In this document: positions 22,598 through 37,526 of the stretch, one piece after another
How positions within the stretch are numbered: the first letter of the stretch is position 1
How the letters are laid out: each line of letters opens with the position of its first letter
NCBI GenBank assembly: GCA_033977485.1
Contig: CM066982.1
Coordinates: 14,003,218 to 14,067,217, forward strand
Origin: Hydrangea macrophylla
Lineage: Eukaryota; Streptophyta; Magnoliopsida; Cornales; Hydrangeaceae
DNA: 64,000 bases
Direction: 5' to 3'
Notes under the pieces: model-generated
What the model saw: the letters and a program-made list of their open reading frames with translations, nothing else
The model's database searches: none
Told to the model about the DNA's origin: nothing
Made by a program: the position numbers and the translations under genes

Positions 22598-25500
22598 GCT
22601 CGCTCGCTCTCTCTAGTTTGCATAGAAAAGTTCTCTCGAGGCATTAAAAATCAACTCCAGTTTCTACGAACTTCAATTTTCAATTGAAAGTTTGATGATT
22701 TTATTGTTTTATTTTATTTTATTTTATGTGGAAATCAAATTTGATTTTATGTTGTTGAATTGGTGGACACAGATGATACCTGACGAAGCCGATGATTTGT
22801 GGATTGCTTATAATTTGATAGCTGAGGGTGACACTGTTCTAGCTGTTACCGTTAGGTCTCTCTCTCTCTTTCTCTACAGTATACATATGTAATATATTAA
22901 ATAATGGAATTATAGTTGTTTTATGCTGAAAGATTGAACATTTATGCTTGTTAGTGGTAGTTTTTGATAATTTTGTTTTGAAACTTAAGGTGCAGTTTGG
23001 TTGCTGACAGAATTTAGGGGAAAAAAAAGGAGTGGTTTGATATGCAATTCATCAAATATTGATTTGTGGGACAAAAGGAAGCACAAGCCTTTTCTGTAAT
23101 CTGGCTTATTTTAGTTGAAATTTCATGTTTTGAGAACCATACTTGGGTGAAACATGAGGTTGAACATATATTTTTTGTCAGTTTTCTCAGCAAAGCAAAC
23201 GGGTTGGATTAGACAATTCTTTCAGGTTGATTAGGAAATATGAATTTACTATTGACTTCAATGTTAGGAGTAGAGCTCATGGGCTATCTAATAGGGTCTT
23301 CCCAACTTATTTTTGGTTGATATAAACGCCAATCCACAGTTAGAGCTATATCAACTACGCCATAAAAAGGCAGTACATTTATTTATGCTCCTGTCCGGAA
23401 TTAATGTCAAAGCGATGGCCATCTCAATTTCCACTTAAGCGTCCTTAACACTGATTGTTACAATCTAACAAGTGAACCATGGGAACTTGATTGGTATGAA
23501 AAGCCAGGTCTTCAAGATTGATTAGAATAGCCTCCATCTTAGATAAATACTTTTGCATGTGACCCAAATAATCAATTTGATGTACCAAAAAGTGTGGTTT
23601 AGGCGTACAAAATGACATCAAAAGTGTGAAAATTAATTGGGTAATAGACAAAAAAGACAAAACCAAACCATATGGATCCTGAAACTTTAGAGGCATTGTA
23701 CTGAGCGCTATGTAGCTTCGTGCTCAAGTCCTAATTGGTGTCCTGAATTGGCAGTAACTGGTTTTTGGCTTCTTGAGTTGATATAATAAAATGAAAAGAG
23801 AAAGAGAAGTGGCAAATAAAGAGGGAAAGAAGAAAAAACATGGAGAGGACCGACTATTAGGGTTAGGGTGTTTTCTCTTATACCATGTCAAAGTCAAGAA
23901 CAGAGAGATGTGTTGAAAAAATGAGTAACCCCTCTAGTTTACATATTACTGCCGTCAACATACAGATAGGACAAAACACACCTCGGTAAAATACCCAACT
24001 CTGGACAGGGGCACTTATGTGTACAGACCATCTTAAATTCTGTTATTCCTTTATTAGCATCTTCAGATGACAACTCATTGTTACAGGAGTCGGGACAAAA
24101 AATCAATTATTTGGAATTTTAAAATCTACTAAGGCGGAAATAAATGACATGGCTGAATTTTGTTGATTGCTAATGCGGTCTTGGAGGTCCAAGTCTAATG
24201 ACATTCTCATATCAATCTACTGTCAAGACATTGGAAAATGGATCTAATAGTTTCTTTCATCACACTGAAATAAAGTCCATGGCAATATGACATGGTTATT
24301 GACTGCTATTTGCTTAATATTGCATATTTTGTAGTCAGTTCTCATGATCACTACATACTATTTGTTGTAGGAAAGTTTTGAGAGAAGCAGCTTCTGGGGG
24401 AAGAGATGCAGAACGTGTGAAGCTGAAATTGGAAGTTAAAGTTGAGGTAAGATAAGGTTCAAATCTTCAGTAAATTTTGTACAAAGTTTAAGCTGTAGCT
24501 GTTGTTTATGAATTTTCTTCTCAGGCGGTGGATTATGACAAAGAAGGGTCTGTCTTGCGTATACGTGGAAAGAATATCCTGGAAAATGAACATGTAAAGG
24601 TAGGTGTCATTTCAATTCAAGCTGATTATAAGTGGATTGCTTCTTAGTGCTGTGTCAAATGATCATTCTTATTGCAGATTGGGGCATTCCATACTCTGGA
24701 AATTGAGCTGCATCGACCTTTTGTTTTAAGAAAGGTATGTTCCCATCTCTATTATGTTAGATCTATAATTTAATCCTCTCTAAGCATTTTACTCACATAT
24801 GTTGACATGATGTGGAGCATGTTAACAAGCAATTTCAACATGGATCTTGCGTTGCATTTTGTTCAATTAAGTTGGGGGTGTATCTATTTTATATTTAGGT
24901 TTATTTTCATGAATATGCTGTTCGTATAGTTTTTATGATTTGTTTAGAAACTGAGGGGGTGTTTTATAATTTCTTATTTTGCGGAAGATCTGTAGTATAG
25001 AGCTCCATCATCCATGGTTCATCTTTCGGGCCCAATTATGATACTAGTTTCTTATTCTGGGTCCTAGTCGGACTGGAATATTCTGTAGTAGGCTAGTAGC
25101 CAATATTTCTAAGTTTCCTCTTTTTGAGTTATAGTCCTGGTTGAATTAGGAATATCCATACCTATATTTCTAATTCTATTCCATGAAGAGTTGAGTTTAT
25201 GAGAATTTGCAATTATGTTTGTGATTTGGGCTACAGTTCATAGCCGCAGAACTACTATGTTTTAGCCTCGAAACCTTACTCTATGAAGCATTGAAGCCTC
25301 AATCAGCCCTCACCGATTACTCTTACCATTTGGGCTTCATTTTACGATCAAACTAATCGTTGTTTCCCCAGTCCTTCTAACAGCAAGATTTAAAAATCCA
25401 GCCAACTGTCACTTTGAAAATGCCGAGTGTCGTACATTTTTTGATCTCTTGTTGGAAATGATGCTATTTCAAATTCACTTTTAAAAAGGCTGTCAATATT

Positions 25501-28500
25501 TCCTCGCATCTTATTGGGATGTACATCTAAGACTTACTTCTGAATTATTTGATCCAGAACTATTCATCTCAAACCTTTAAATGCAAGTGCAACCTAAATT
25601 CGTTCCAACAGGAACTTGGTTTAACTACCTCCCATGTTCTAATGTGTACTTTTTTTGCTCAGTAGATATGGAACTTGTACCTTATTACTGAAATAAGTTC
25701 TCTGTCAAATTTTGTAGGTGGTTTGGGACTCACTGGCGTTAGATGCGCTTCATCAAGCCTCTAGTATGTTATTTTAACTTTCTAAATTTCTTTAGTTTTC
25801 AATATTGAGACGTACTAAGCATTATTGGCATTTAAGTGTATTTTCATTTTTAGAATTTGTTGAGTTCGCTTGAATTGCCGACATCTTCACCTGTTGAAAG
25901 TTGAAGTTGGTTGTTCTAGGTTGGGTATTTTACCCGCAGAGCCCCCTTTTGGGACTCACTGTTTGATACAATTATGCCTGGAATGGTTCCATGGGGATTT
26001 GAGTGCCATTAGTTATAAGTTCACAACTATTTAGGATTAGAGACTTCAATTGGACTTTGTGTTGGTTCTGTTGAGTTTTTTTAGCCTTGTAGACACTGGA
26101 TCCCTCTCTCTCTCTCTCTCTCTCTCCCTCTCTCTCTCCGTTACCTATTAATTTTTCTTTAGAATAGTTTCACAAGTATTTTCTTATTGTTTGCATGTGT
26201 TGTTATATCAAGGCCATGTAAGGAAAAAAAAATTTAACAAATCTTTGTGGCTTAAATTGAACCTTCTTTATTTTGTTTATTTATCCATTCAACCTCAAGT
26301 GATTGTCAGGCCAGAAGTTCCTAAAAATGTATTAGATAAGCCTACAGCTTTGTTAGTGCCTAATTAAATAGGTACATGTCCAACTACCTTACTGAGGCCA
26401 TCTGCGATATGTAAAACAACATTGGATGGTTTGGCGTAGCAGTATGGTACATAGGACATTGTAGTTAGAATCGGTCGATTCGCTAGTTGATCTGTTTGAG
26501 TCGATTCGAGTTTCGTACAACCTTATACAATTCATGATTCAATATGATTCACTATTCATGATTTTGAAATTTTAAATTTCAATTTTAAGTGAAAAACTTG
26601 TAACATTTTGAACCTTGATAGTGCATGAAACTTGTGTTAAATTGGTATTTTGTTCATTGTAAATAATGTACATGTATTTTTATATGTATACAATATATAT
26701 AGTAGTTCACTGGTTATTAGAGAATAGTCCCAACTGTGTTTATCAAGTTCCAACTTCCTCCCTCATGTGCGACCCTGTCTTGCACTTGGAGACGCAACAT
26801 AGTGGAAACATGCACACCAAAACGGGGCGGGGGATGTGAACCCAAGGCTTTGATACCATGTTAAGTCACCAGTTACCCGAAAAATCAGAGGATGGGCCCA
26901 ACTAGGTTTATCAAGCTTCAACAGTAGACATATTTATTGTTATTTATTTCTAAAAAGGTGATTCTTACAATTCACGATTTAAAATTTTGGCAATTCATGA
27001 TTTGACAACCATGCATAGGGACTGCCTTGGCAATGGCTTTTCTGTACTGATGCAAACTGGACTGAAATATGTTTTTAGTTTGGTGAGAAAGGTGATAATT
27101 TTGACTTTCATCATCTGGACTTTGTTCTTTACTCTCTAAATTTCAGATCCGTCCGCAAGTGCTGATTTAGCGGTTGTTTTAATGCAAGAAGGATTGGCAA
27201 ATATCTTACTAGTTGGTAAAAGGTATTAAGATTCATCATCACTTTGATTATCATAAATTTCCTTGTGAGATGCTATAAGGTGTCTGTGTGACTGAGGTGT
27301 GGATGATAAGCGATAACTTTTATAGATCTACATCAAATTGTTATGTACTCCTGTTCATGGATCTAATTTTCCTTTTGTTTCCATCGAAAAATGATTGTTT
27401 CCATCAAAACGGACCTATGATTCCACATCGTTTCATTTGCTTCCACTGAAACATGATTGCTTCCATCGAAATAAGCCTATAGATGTGTATTTGTGATATG
27501 AGCAATCATTTTATTTTGGAGATGGCTTATTAACTTACTATGTGCTTATATGTAATGTCTATATTCTATGAAGTGTTGGCAGTAGATTGGTGACTTAATC
27601 CTCATGTATTTTCAATTTGAACTACGTATTTGTAATGCAACTACATATATAGGCCTCGCACAGGTTCTATTAATCAATTATTAGCATTATACGTGCATAT
27701 GGTTAAGAGTGAAGTTATGTTTCCCCATGTTTCTTAATGTCTCCAATCTTTTCCGGTGTTTCTACATATTTCCGATATGTTTCCGTTTTTGGGCAGACAC
27801 TACAAAAACAATGGACCAAAATGAAAATTTGATTCTTGCTCCTGTTAATCTAATGGTTTGCACTGCTGTTTCACATCTTCCCTACAAGAAGAAAGGAAAA
27901 ATTAGACACCGCCTGTTCACAACTGGTGATTGTGGTGTCTTGTGTGATTTTACTTTAGTTACAGGGTTTCTAGAATTTACTGTTCATTTTGTGATCAGAC
28001 CAAACATTTAATGAGTTTCTGCTTGAATAATATAATGTTACTTTGATGGGGATTTTGATAGTTTATTGTGTTATCTGTAGAGTTTATATTAAGTCACCAA
28101 CTGCTCCAAAAGCTTCAGTTGTTAGGGAATGTGCCAAACAATGTATATCATGCTTTGACCCTCACGTGGAGAGGCAACAAACTAAACAAACCAAACTCTG
28201 GAGACAAATAACAAAGTGCAAATATGCACACCAGAGTGGGAGATGGAGAAAATTGAACCTAAGACCTTGCAAAAACAAGGCCTCTAATATCATGTTAAGT
28301 CACCAAACTGCCCCAAAAGCGCAAGTTGTTCGAGAATGGAGCCAATAACGTATATCAAGCTTCAATAGTTTGTAAACAGAAAGTAGGAGTAATTAGTCAA
28401 TCAGAATAGGTAATAAACGCGGAGAGTATCCGAAGAGTTGAATAAGTATAGGTGGAATTTAAACCGCATTTCAAGATTTCATTAAAGCCTAAACTTGTTC

Positions 28501-29638
28501 CCCCAGCTACGGTTTCTGGAGCATAGTTGATGACTCCTATTCATCATTAGTGTAGAGATATAGCCTTCACTTGTGTTCTCAAAGTTAGGATTCCTTCTTA
28601 AGCAAAATAATGCAGAGCTCTTTCCTGATTCTCCACAGTCTAGATCCTTGTGTGCTGAGTTCTCTGGCTGTAAATCAGGCCAATCTGATTTGGGTCTGAC
28701 CTGCCTGAGCTCAGCCCATTTCATCATTGTCATTCCAAGCCTAGGGTCAGCCCCTTCAAATAGACTCGCCATCTTCTTGAACTTGGCACATTGTCTTTAA
28801 CAAGCTATGGGCCAAGTTGGCTGGTCCGAGCAAATAATATAGCAACTTTGTACTTTTTTTTGGCCTTTGCGGTATCGGTCGCCGTCGCTGAGGTCGCGGA
28901 GACGATTCAATCGTGGCGCTGCGGACTGTTATCGGGCGTTACGCAAAGATACGCTAGATTTAAGGTTCCAAAAAATCTGGAAAAATAATGAAAATTTTTA
29001 AACTAATTAGAATAACAAATTTGGCCTAATAGATTGTCACAATACACAATGTACCAATTACAAAATCACATAATATCCAATACACACTGCGGATTGAGTA
29101 TCTGATAGCACTACATACATAATTGGGTAAACATTATGTTCAATAACTACCAAATCAATGCCATATAGAGTGTCGTAGGGGCTGAAAATCATAGTCATAT
29201 AACATAGTATATTATATTATACTATAATATAGCATTTTTTTTTGAGAAGATAATAATAAGGCCTATTAAGTATATTATGTAATCTAAAAATAAAATAAAT
29301 AATATGGCATTTTTGTTTTTGCTTTGTTTTTTTTTTTTTGAGAAGATAATAAAGCCTATTATGTAATCTAAAAAATAAATAAAAATAAAGCCTATTAAAT
29401 TATAGTATGTATAATATAGTGTTTTATAAATTGGTGTTAAGTCAATACTATATAGGGTCAGTTAAGTAAACATTAAACAGCAAACAAATGAAAAACAAAA
29501 AAACAAAACCTTAGCTTCCCCTGTGTCGCAACTTCTAGACAAGAGCTGCAGAGCATGACGGAGAGAGAAATGGAGAGAGATCGTGCGAGATAGAGAGAGA
29601 GACCTCCACACACAGATCGTGCGAGCGAGAGAGAGAGA

Positions 29639-29691
<53 letters not shown>

Positions 29692-30341
29692 GAACTGAAG
29701 TGTACGAGACTGGGAGGAGTCGAGTAGATCTATACCAGACCGAGAGAGAATCGAACAGGGTTCTAGCAGATCTGGTTCGATCGTACCTCGTGGAGTTCGA
29801 CGAAGGTTTTAGATCTATTAAAATAATGCTAAAAAGGTACCATTCCAACCATTTGCCCTCTTTTTTATCCTCAAATCTGCCTTTTTGAGATTCGTCTCAC
29901 CATCTCAGCCGATACGACATCATCTCGCCCGATACATGGCGGAACGGCTGAGATGGTCACCAATTCAACTTCGCTTTGATTAATTTTTGTATCGTCCTTA
30001 TATCTCGTCTCGTTGGCCTTCGAAACCGAGTCAACTCGGCCGAGATGACTCGGTATCGGCCTAGTCTTCGAACCCTGGTTATCACCAACTCAAATATTCG
30101 TCGGAACTAGTAACACTTAATCCTAATAGGTTGATATATATACATTTTTAGGAAAAAGCCTCGCACCTCTCGTACCAACTTGCATTGAGTTTTTCACCAC
30201 AACCCAGTGAAATTGAAGCACATGCTTTGAGATGTTGAGCCACTTGCTCATGCGGATTAATGAAGTAGTATTGACTTTGGCCAATATAATGAACAACCGG
30301 GAAAGATTTTGATATGACTACCATTCTTTATAACATGCAAC

Positions 30342-30393
<52 letters not shown>

Positions 30394-33300
30394 TTTTGTG
30401 ACTTCTAATTCATTTTGGCCCCCACTTACGTGAAGATTAATGAGGCAGTATTGACTTTGGCCAATATAATGAACAACCGAGAAAGATTTTGATATGACTA
30501 CAACCAAAAAGATACTAATACGTGTAAATTTTTTCCCCGGCAAAAGTGATTACAAGTTTAAAAATCAATCTCATCATTAAACTGGCCTTCTAATTGTTTG
30601 GCTCCACAGTTTTCTGGAAGTAATTTTTATGTTGAGTAACTGTGAATTGTAAATCAAGTTGAGTATTCGAACTATGCACGTACCGAAATCGACACATGTT
30701 TATACGAAGTTAAATTGAAAAAAGGATTCTACCACCTCTAGATATATTCTCTCTTCTCTTTCTTTCTTATTTTTCAAGGTGTGGAATGCCCAATAACGAT
30801 AGTGTAATACGTGTGATGCAACAATGGTTTGTTACCATGTAGTGGTCATATGTTAAAATCTTAAATCTTTGACTTGGTAAAGTAAAATTTCCTTCTCTAT
30901 AAAGCTATAGAACTGGGAAATTAAAAATTAAACTCAACTAGTTAACTCATTCACAAACAAAACAATTAGTAACTAATGTTAGCATGTAAACCTTGTTACG
31001 TAAAATGAGGTAATATGCGTATGTATGCAAATATAAATTTTGGTTCACCTCCAAAAGGAGCTTAAAAGCAAAAAACATATTGTTGTTATTACTTTTGGAG
31101 GTGAACCAAAATTTATATTTGCATACGTATATGCAAATATATATATATGCAAATATAAATTTTGGTTCACCTCCAAAAGTAATAACAACAATATGTTTTT
31201 TGCTTTAACCGCCTCTTGATCTTAGTATTTTTTTTATCACGTTTTTTGTACAAATTTTGGCATTTATTGTTTTTGTAATTTACATTTTTTTTTATTTTTG
31301 TTATTTTTTCCAATGGGCACTCCGCATGCTAAGATAACCTTTTCATTTTGACACAATTGTTTGAATTTTTTTCTTTATTTTCTAAACTTAGTATATTGCT
31401 GATTATGCTGGTGTCTTGCTAGTTCTATCATATAATGAAACTCTAATATAAGTTGAGCTTGATTGTGCTTGACACAGTACTAAACATGCAAATCTAGATT
31501 GTGATGAATGACACTAATAATGACATAGCTCCTTCATATTTAAAGGAAATATATAATTGATTCGTCTGTGTAATTTAATGATTTATTAACATACCTAAGT
31601 GGGTGTAAAATTCCTACTTTCTTACACTGTATCTGATATTGTTCAACAGCGTGACAACTACTCGTTCTCGGATAGAAGCTTCAATTCCTCGCAAGCATGG
31701 ACCTGCTATCGCTGGTTATGATAAAGTAGGTTCCTCATTCATCAAATTTAGCGCTCGTTTTGGATTAGCTTTTAAACAAGAGTAATTCTTGGGACACAAC
31801 TTTCGTACAACTTTCACACAACCTCCTTAAAAGATGTGTCTATCTCTCTCCTGCTATGTTACCTGGACTCTCCTACTAACCCCAAGTACCCCGATCCCCG
31901 TGTCCGACGCCCGTACCCAATTCGGACACTCGGATCCTTCACAAGTGATGTTGAAAAGGTAAGTAGAAGCTCAAAATTGTGGGCAAAGAGGTTTCTAACT
32001 ATTGATATTAAGAAACATAGTATGTTTATATCTTCAGAAGGTGTCCGCATACCCGTATCCAACGTTTAGACACATGTCCCCGGATCCCAAGATTTGGATT
32101 CAGAGGAGGTCCGACACCTAGATACACACCCACACCCGACACTCATACCCGAGTCTAGGTAACATAGCTCTCCTGTGATGTCACTGGACCCCACAGTGAC
32201 ACAGGAGAGAGATAGACACATCTTTTAGGAGGTTGTGTGAAAGTTGTATGAAAGTTGTTTCCCAAGAATTACCCTTTAATTAATCACCTTTTGGAATAAG
32301 ATTTTTTTAAAAGCTGCAATTGGAGTTTTTTTATTTTTTATTTTTCAATTTTGTTTATTTTTTTTTTAAATTTGAAAAGGCTGTTTTTATTTTTACAAGG
32401 AATTAGATTTTTTAAAAAAGCTATGAAAAAGCTATTCCAATCAGTCACAGCTTTTTAATACTTGTAACTGATTGTTGGTCCCGAAAAAGCTATCCGAAAC
32501 AGGCTCTTACTTCATTAGATGTTTCCTCTCTCAACTGCTAGAAAAATTGATTGTTCAACCATCATTTTTCTCTTTGCAGGCATTGAATAAGTTCTTCGAC
32601 AATGTTTTACAGGTCACCTCTATTTGAATTACACTAGTTTTGCCGGTTATCTCACTTCTTTAACTTTTAATTCACAGCCAATGTTCTCAATTGCAATGTT
32701 TAACAGGTTGGTTCTTCTTTTTCAGGCTTTTATAAAACACATTGACTTCAAAGTTGTTCGCTGTGCTGTCATTGCAAGTCCAGGTTTCACAAGGGTCCGT
32801 GACAATTCTGTTTCAAATATTGGGTTAAAGCCTGAAATTAAGAGCCCATATGGGTTAGCTTCGAAATAATCTCTTTTTGGAATAATAGACTTTTTAAAAG
32901 CCTACAAATTGGAGCTTTTAAAAAAATCTATTTTTTTAGCTTTAAAAATAAATCATATTTTAAAAACCTGTGAAAACACCCCCCCCCGAACAGACACCCC
33001 CAATACCAACAGACACCCCCAATACCCAAACGGGCTCTAAATGACTACTACTCTAACTCCATTAGTCGGGTAGTCAGGACATTGCTATTTGGGGACTAGA
33101 CATTTAGCATAATAAATAAGAAAATTGGATTTTTACATCAGAAATCCAGTTCTAAGAATTATTTCACGTGTTGCAGGACCAGTTTCATCGTCACTTAATG
33201 TTGGAGGCAGAAAGGAAACAATTGAGAAATATTATTGAGAACAAGTCTCGAATAATTCTTGTGCATACAACTTCAGGATACAAGTATGATCATTTATCAG

Positions 33301-33458
33301 CTTTATTGTGATTCTTTGTTTTCTGGTGCTGACAAGTGATTGTTTAAAAAGCTGTTGCCGTTTAATCAGTTTTTTCATAGCTTTCTTAAAGAATCTGATT
33401 CCTTTTTAATACTAAAAAACGGTTTATTTATTATTATTATTATTTTTTGTTTATTTTG

Positions 33459-33526
<68 letters not shown>

Positions 33527-36500
33527 GATTATTTATTTATTTATTATTTAAATATGAAAAAAATCTGTATTCTAAAAAGTGATTATTTTAAAAGCTGTTT
33601 TGAATGGACTCATAGTTGAATATTTATTTTGTGGATGTGACGAGTTAACACAATTGAATCAGTCCATACAGTCATTTTGAGCAATGTTTCTTTAATTCCT
33701 TGATGCCTCGCCTTATGCCTATTTTGACATCTTTGTTTGTAAAAATGAATCTATTGACAATTATTTTTTCTTTTCTTTCTTTTTTACTTCGTGTTTAATT
33801 TCGTGGTCAGGTTCGAATCTGACAATTGTTATTGATACTCTGTTACTCTTTTAAGTTTGTGAAAGCAAGCTCTTTACTGTCAGCTAAACATCCTGTGTGT
33901 TATCCAGGCATAGTTTGAGAGAGGTTTTGGACGCCCCAAATGTCATGAGTATGATAAAAGATACAAAAGCAGCACAGGAGGTACCCCAAAAATCCAATTG
34001 GGTTAAACAAATTTCATTTGTATAGCAAGCAATTCCTCATCCACTCTCATGCTCTTGTGGTTTGTCTAGACGCGTTTGTCTTGATGTTATGTGTTTACAG
34101 TGTTTCACTTGGCAATGACAAGTTTTCGTCTCTTTCGAATTTGTTCCAGGTCCGAGCTCTTAAGGATTTCTTTAACATGCTTTCAAATGTAAGGTTCTAC
34201 CCTTAGTACGAACAAAAATGTGTGTGTGTGTATCATTTATCTTTGTTTGTCACAATTCCACGGACAATGATGACTGAAGGGTAGATAATAATCATGAAGG
34301 TCAAAATTTTGTTCCAAAGTGCCGTCTCCATCTGGGAATGAAGATTGGAATCATTTTGTAGACATTTAAGAAAAAAAACACAAAAGGGACAAAAGCATAA
34401 GGTTATTGCGTTGAAACACTTGATTGTATGGGGTTGTATATATGTAAGTTCTCGAACACGGGTTTGAGGCTGAGAGCAATCACGTTTAACAAATAATGCG
34501 AAAAGGTATGTGTCTAGTCTGCCCTCCTAGCTCCTTACATGAAAATGCGAAGATCAGTCAATTAATTTTACTAATCAGATTATCAGACATGCTTTCGGCC
34601 TGCACATCTATCCGAACAAGATGCTATAGTAAGAATAGTGGAGTTAACTGACATGAATAACTTGTTAAATAATATCGAACTGTTCTTTACTAGGCAAAAA
34701 CAGTTATAAGATATGTAAGTCTACCTTCTTGTATATTTGGAATAATTGAGGCAAACTTGCCAAGTTTAAGTGACGTGGTCCAATTAACATTATGGCACAA
34801 GTAATAAAAAAAAATTGATATGGTGAAACAAGTTACCCAAAAAAACAAGAAGTAGCTAGCTATTTGGTATACTAAATGCTTTTTCTTTTGCACCTTGTAC
34901 TTTGGGGTTTGATCCGAAAATTCTCCTTTTGTTCAGAAGAGAAGGGGGAAAAGGTACCATTTTAAGAGCTAAGAATATACGTAGACTTGGATGATGGTTT
35001 TCTTGTAGATTTAGATTAGGGCAAGCTTGGGAGACTAATGATGTCTCCTGTATTTTATTATATGTAGAGAAGAAAAATAATATTACAATAGTACCCCTAT
35101 GTGTAATACATAAGAGTAAGGAGAATAAAGTAAAAAGTAAAAATAATAAAACAAGTAAACTAACACTCCCCCTTAAGCTGGTACAAAAATATCTCTCATT
35201 CCCAGCTTGCTAAAAGCAAAATGAAATGGTCTACACTCAACCCCCTTTGTGAGCATATTTGCAAGTTGATCCCCAGTCTTCACAAATGGAGTATAGATCA
35301 CACCACTACTGATATCCTCCTTGATGAAGTGTCTGTCAATCTCCACATGTTTAGTTCGATCATGTTGCACTGGATTGTGGGTAATGTTGATTGCAGACTT
35401 CTTGTCACAATACAATCTTATAGAGTCACTAGAATCAAGGCCCAAGTCTTTTAACAACTTAATCCACAGAAGTTCGCATACACCTTGAGCCATGGCTCTA
35501 AACTCGGCCTCTGCACTAGACCTAGCCACCACGTTCTGCTTCTTACTCCGTCATGTAACAAGATTACCTCCCACAAAGGTACAATAGCCTGAAGTGGACC
35601 TCCTATCTGTCACAGTTCCAGCCCAATCAACATCTGTGTATGCTTCCACTCGAAGGTGGTCATGTCTAGCAAAAAATAAACCCTTTCCAGGAGCTGATTT
35701 GAAAGGCCTCAAAATCCTGAAGACAGCCTCCATATGAGATTCACGGGGAGCGTACATGAACTAACTATAGAGTTTCATAATTAAAGAGAAATTGTATTAA
35801 TCTAACTTATCACATTTATCACAATCAAGAGCCTTTATATAGACTTGTACATCAACTATTTATGGTTATCAATAATATAAATTTAAATTCAAATCCTTCC
35901 TAAATTTCAGAATATCCCCCAAATCTGTTCCAATCAAATCATATCACAATATCTCGAAATCATATCATTTCTTCCCAAATCTTTCATTCTTCCATACCTT
36001 CCAACACTCCCCCTCAAGTTGGCACACAAATACTTGTTGAAGTGTCCAACTTGCACACGAATATGCAAGACAATCTTATACCGAACTATCCTCGCTAAAC
36101 TTCACCTTGTAGATTGTTGCAGCGGCCACTCTTAGGTAGCCTCTCGTCCACGTGAGACCCCCCTTGGGTGGTCCACGTGCGGCTCCTCTTAGGTGGTCTC
36201 GTCATACAAACATACAAAGCTCCAAGATCACATGGAGAAAGGTGAGATGTGCCCACGGAATAATCCATTGTGTGACACATAAATAGAGGTAGTTGTCTTG
36301 TCTTCAACACTCCCCCTCAAGTTGAAGGGGGGCTGTGTGTTCAAACACACCAATCCGTGCAATGTAGCGGGTCCCTCTTCAGGTGATCTTGTCGCCCATG
36401 TGATGCCCATCACCCGGTCCTGTCTCCCTATATTCTCCCCCTCAAACTGAAGGTGAGAGTGAACACGAACATCGAAGTTTAGAAGATTAAAGAATAAAAA

Positions 36501-37488
36501 ACCCATTAAAGCCCAAAACCAAACATGGCTTAAAAAATTTTGAAAATTTTGAGCCAAACATGGCTTTTAAAAAAATCTGAATTTTTTTGAAAAATTTGGG
36601 GCTGATTTGTAATTTCTAAAAACTTTGGGGCAAAAAAGGTCATCTTTAAAAAACAATTGGGGTAAATTTGAAATTTTAGAGAAGATTGTGGCCTTACTAA
36701 AAAATATAGAGAACTTTGGGGATTGATTTGTAAAATCTTAAAACTCGGGGGTTGTTATGAAATTTCAAAGGAGTTTAGGGGTTTTTGTAATATTTGAAAA
36801 AGGGTTTTGAAGTGATACCAACTTTGAAATTCTTGGTCCTGCGTCTCTGCTGAGTGAAGCTCTTCTTGCTATGACTATTGATCTCCACATTCTCTCTCTC
36901 TCTCTCTCTCTCATTCCACATCCAAATAAGCCTCAAGCCCCAGTGAACAGAGAAAGTACTACTTGAACAGCAACAACACTGGCCCAACCAAACAACCCAC
37001 AAATAAGCAAACAGGTAATCAAGATCTGTTCAAACCAAAAACGAACTAGAAAAAGCCCTAGCCGAACCAACAAAACCTTGGTTTTCCTTCAATCACTAGT
37101 AGAAACACATGGGTTGGGCAAAGGAGACCTAATCGCACCTAAACGAACCAGATCCAAGCAGCAAACAACTCCAAATTAGGAAGAAATCACAGATCTGGAA
37201 TTTTAACTTCATTTTTGTGAAAAATATTTTTCTTCTCCGATGAACACTATCATGTATTTGGTTATGGAATTTCAACTTCATTTTTGTGAAAAATATTTTT
37301 CTTCTCTGATGAATACTATCATGTATTTGGCTTCCAAAAAAAAAAAAAAAGGTTCTGGCGAGGTTTTCGAAGTGGGTGGAGGCTACCTTTTCTTCTTCTC
37401 TCTCAATCTCCTCTTCTTCTAATTCTTTTTCCGACGAGGTTTCCGGAGTGGGTGGAGGTTGCCTCTTATTCTCTCTCAATCTCCTCCT

Positions 37489-37526
<38 letters not shown>

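Larger units (their letters stand above)
27223..31649 (+). other. PEL1 intron 7, 4.4 kb, repeat-rich
   Basis: It holds the TRIM remnant (28080-28372), a GC-rich CGGTATCGG/GTCGCGGAG patch (about 28868-28975) with a related patch at 29890-30085, (GA)n tracts (29583-29690 and 30342-30390), a local duplication around the second tract, and a palindrome at 31011-31205. No second gene is visible. Confidence 0.7.

Noticed and set aside
32624..32869. 81-codon open frame as a separate gene
   Set aside because: It is PEL1 exon 10 (32726-32794) read through into both introns.
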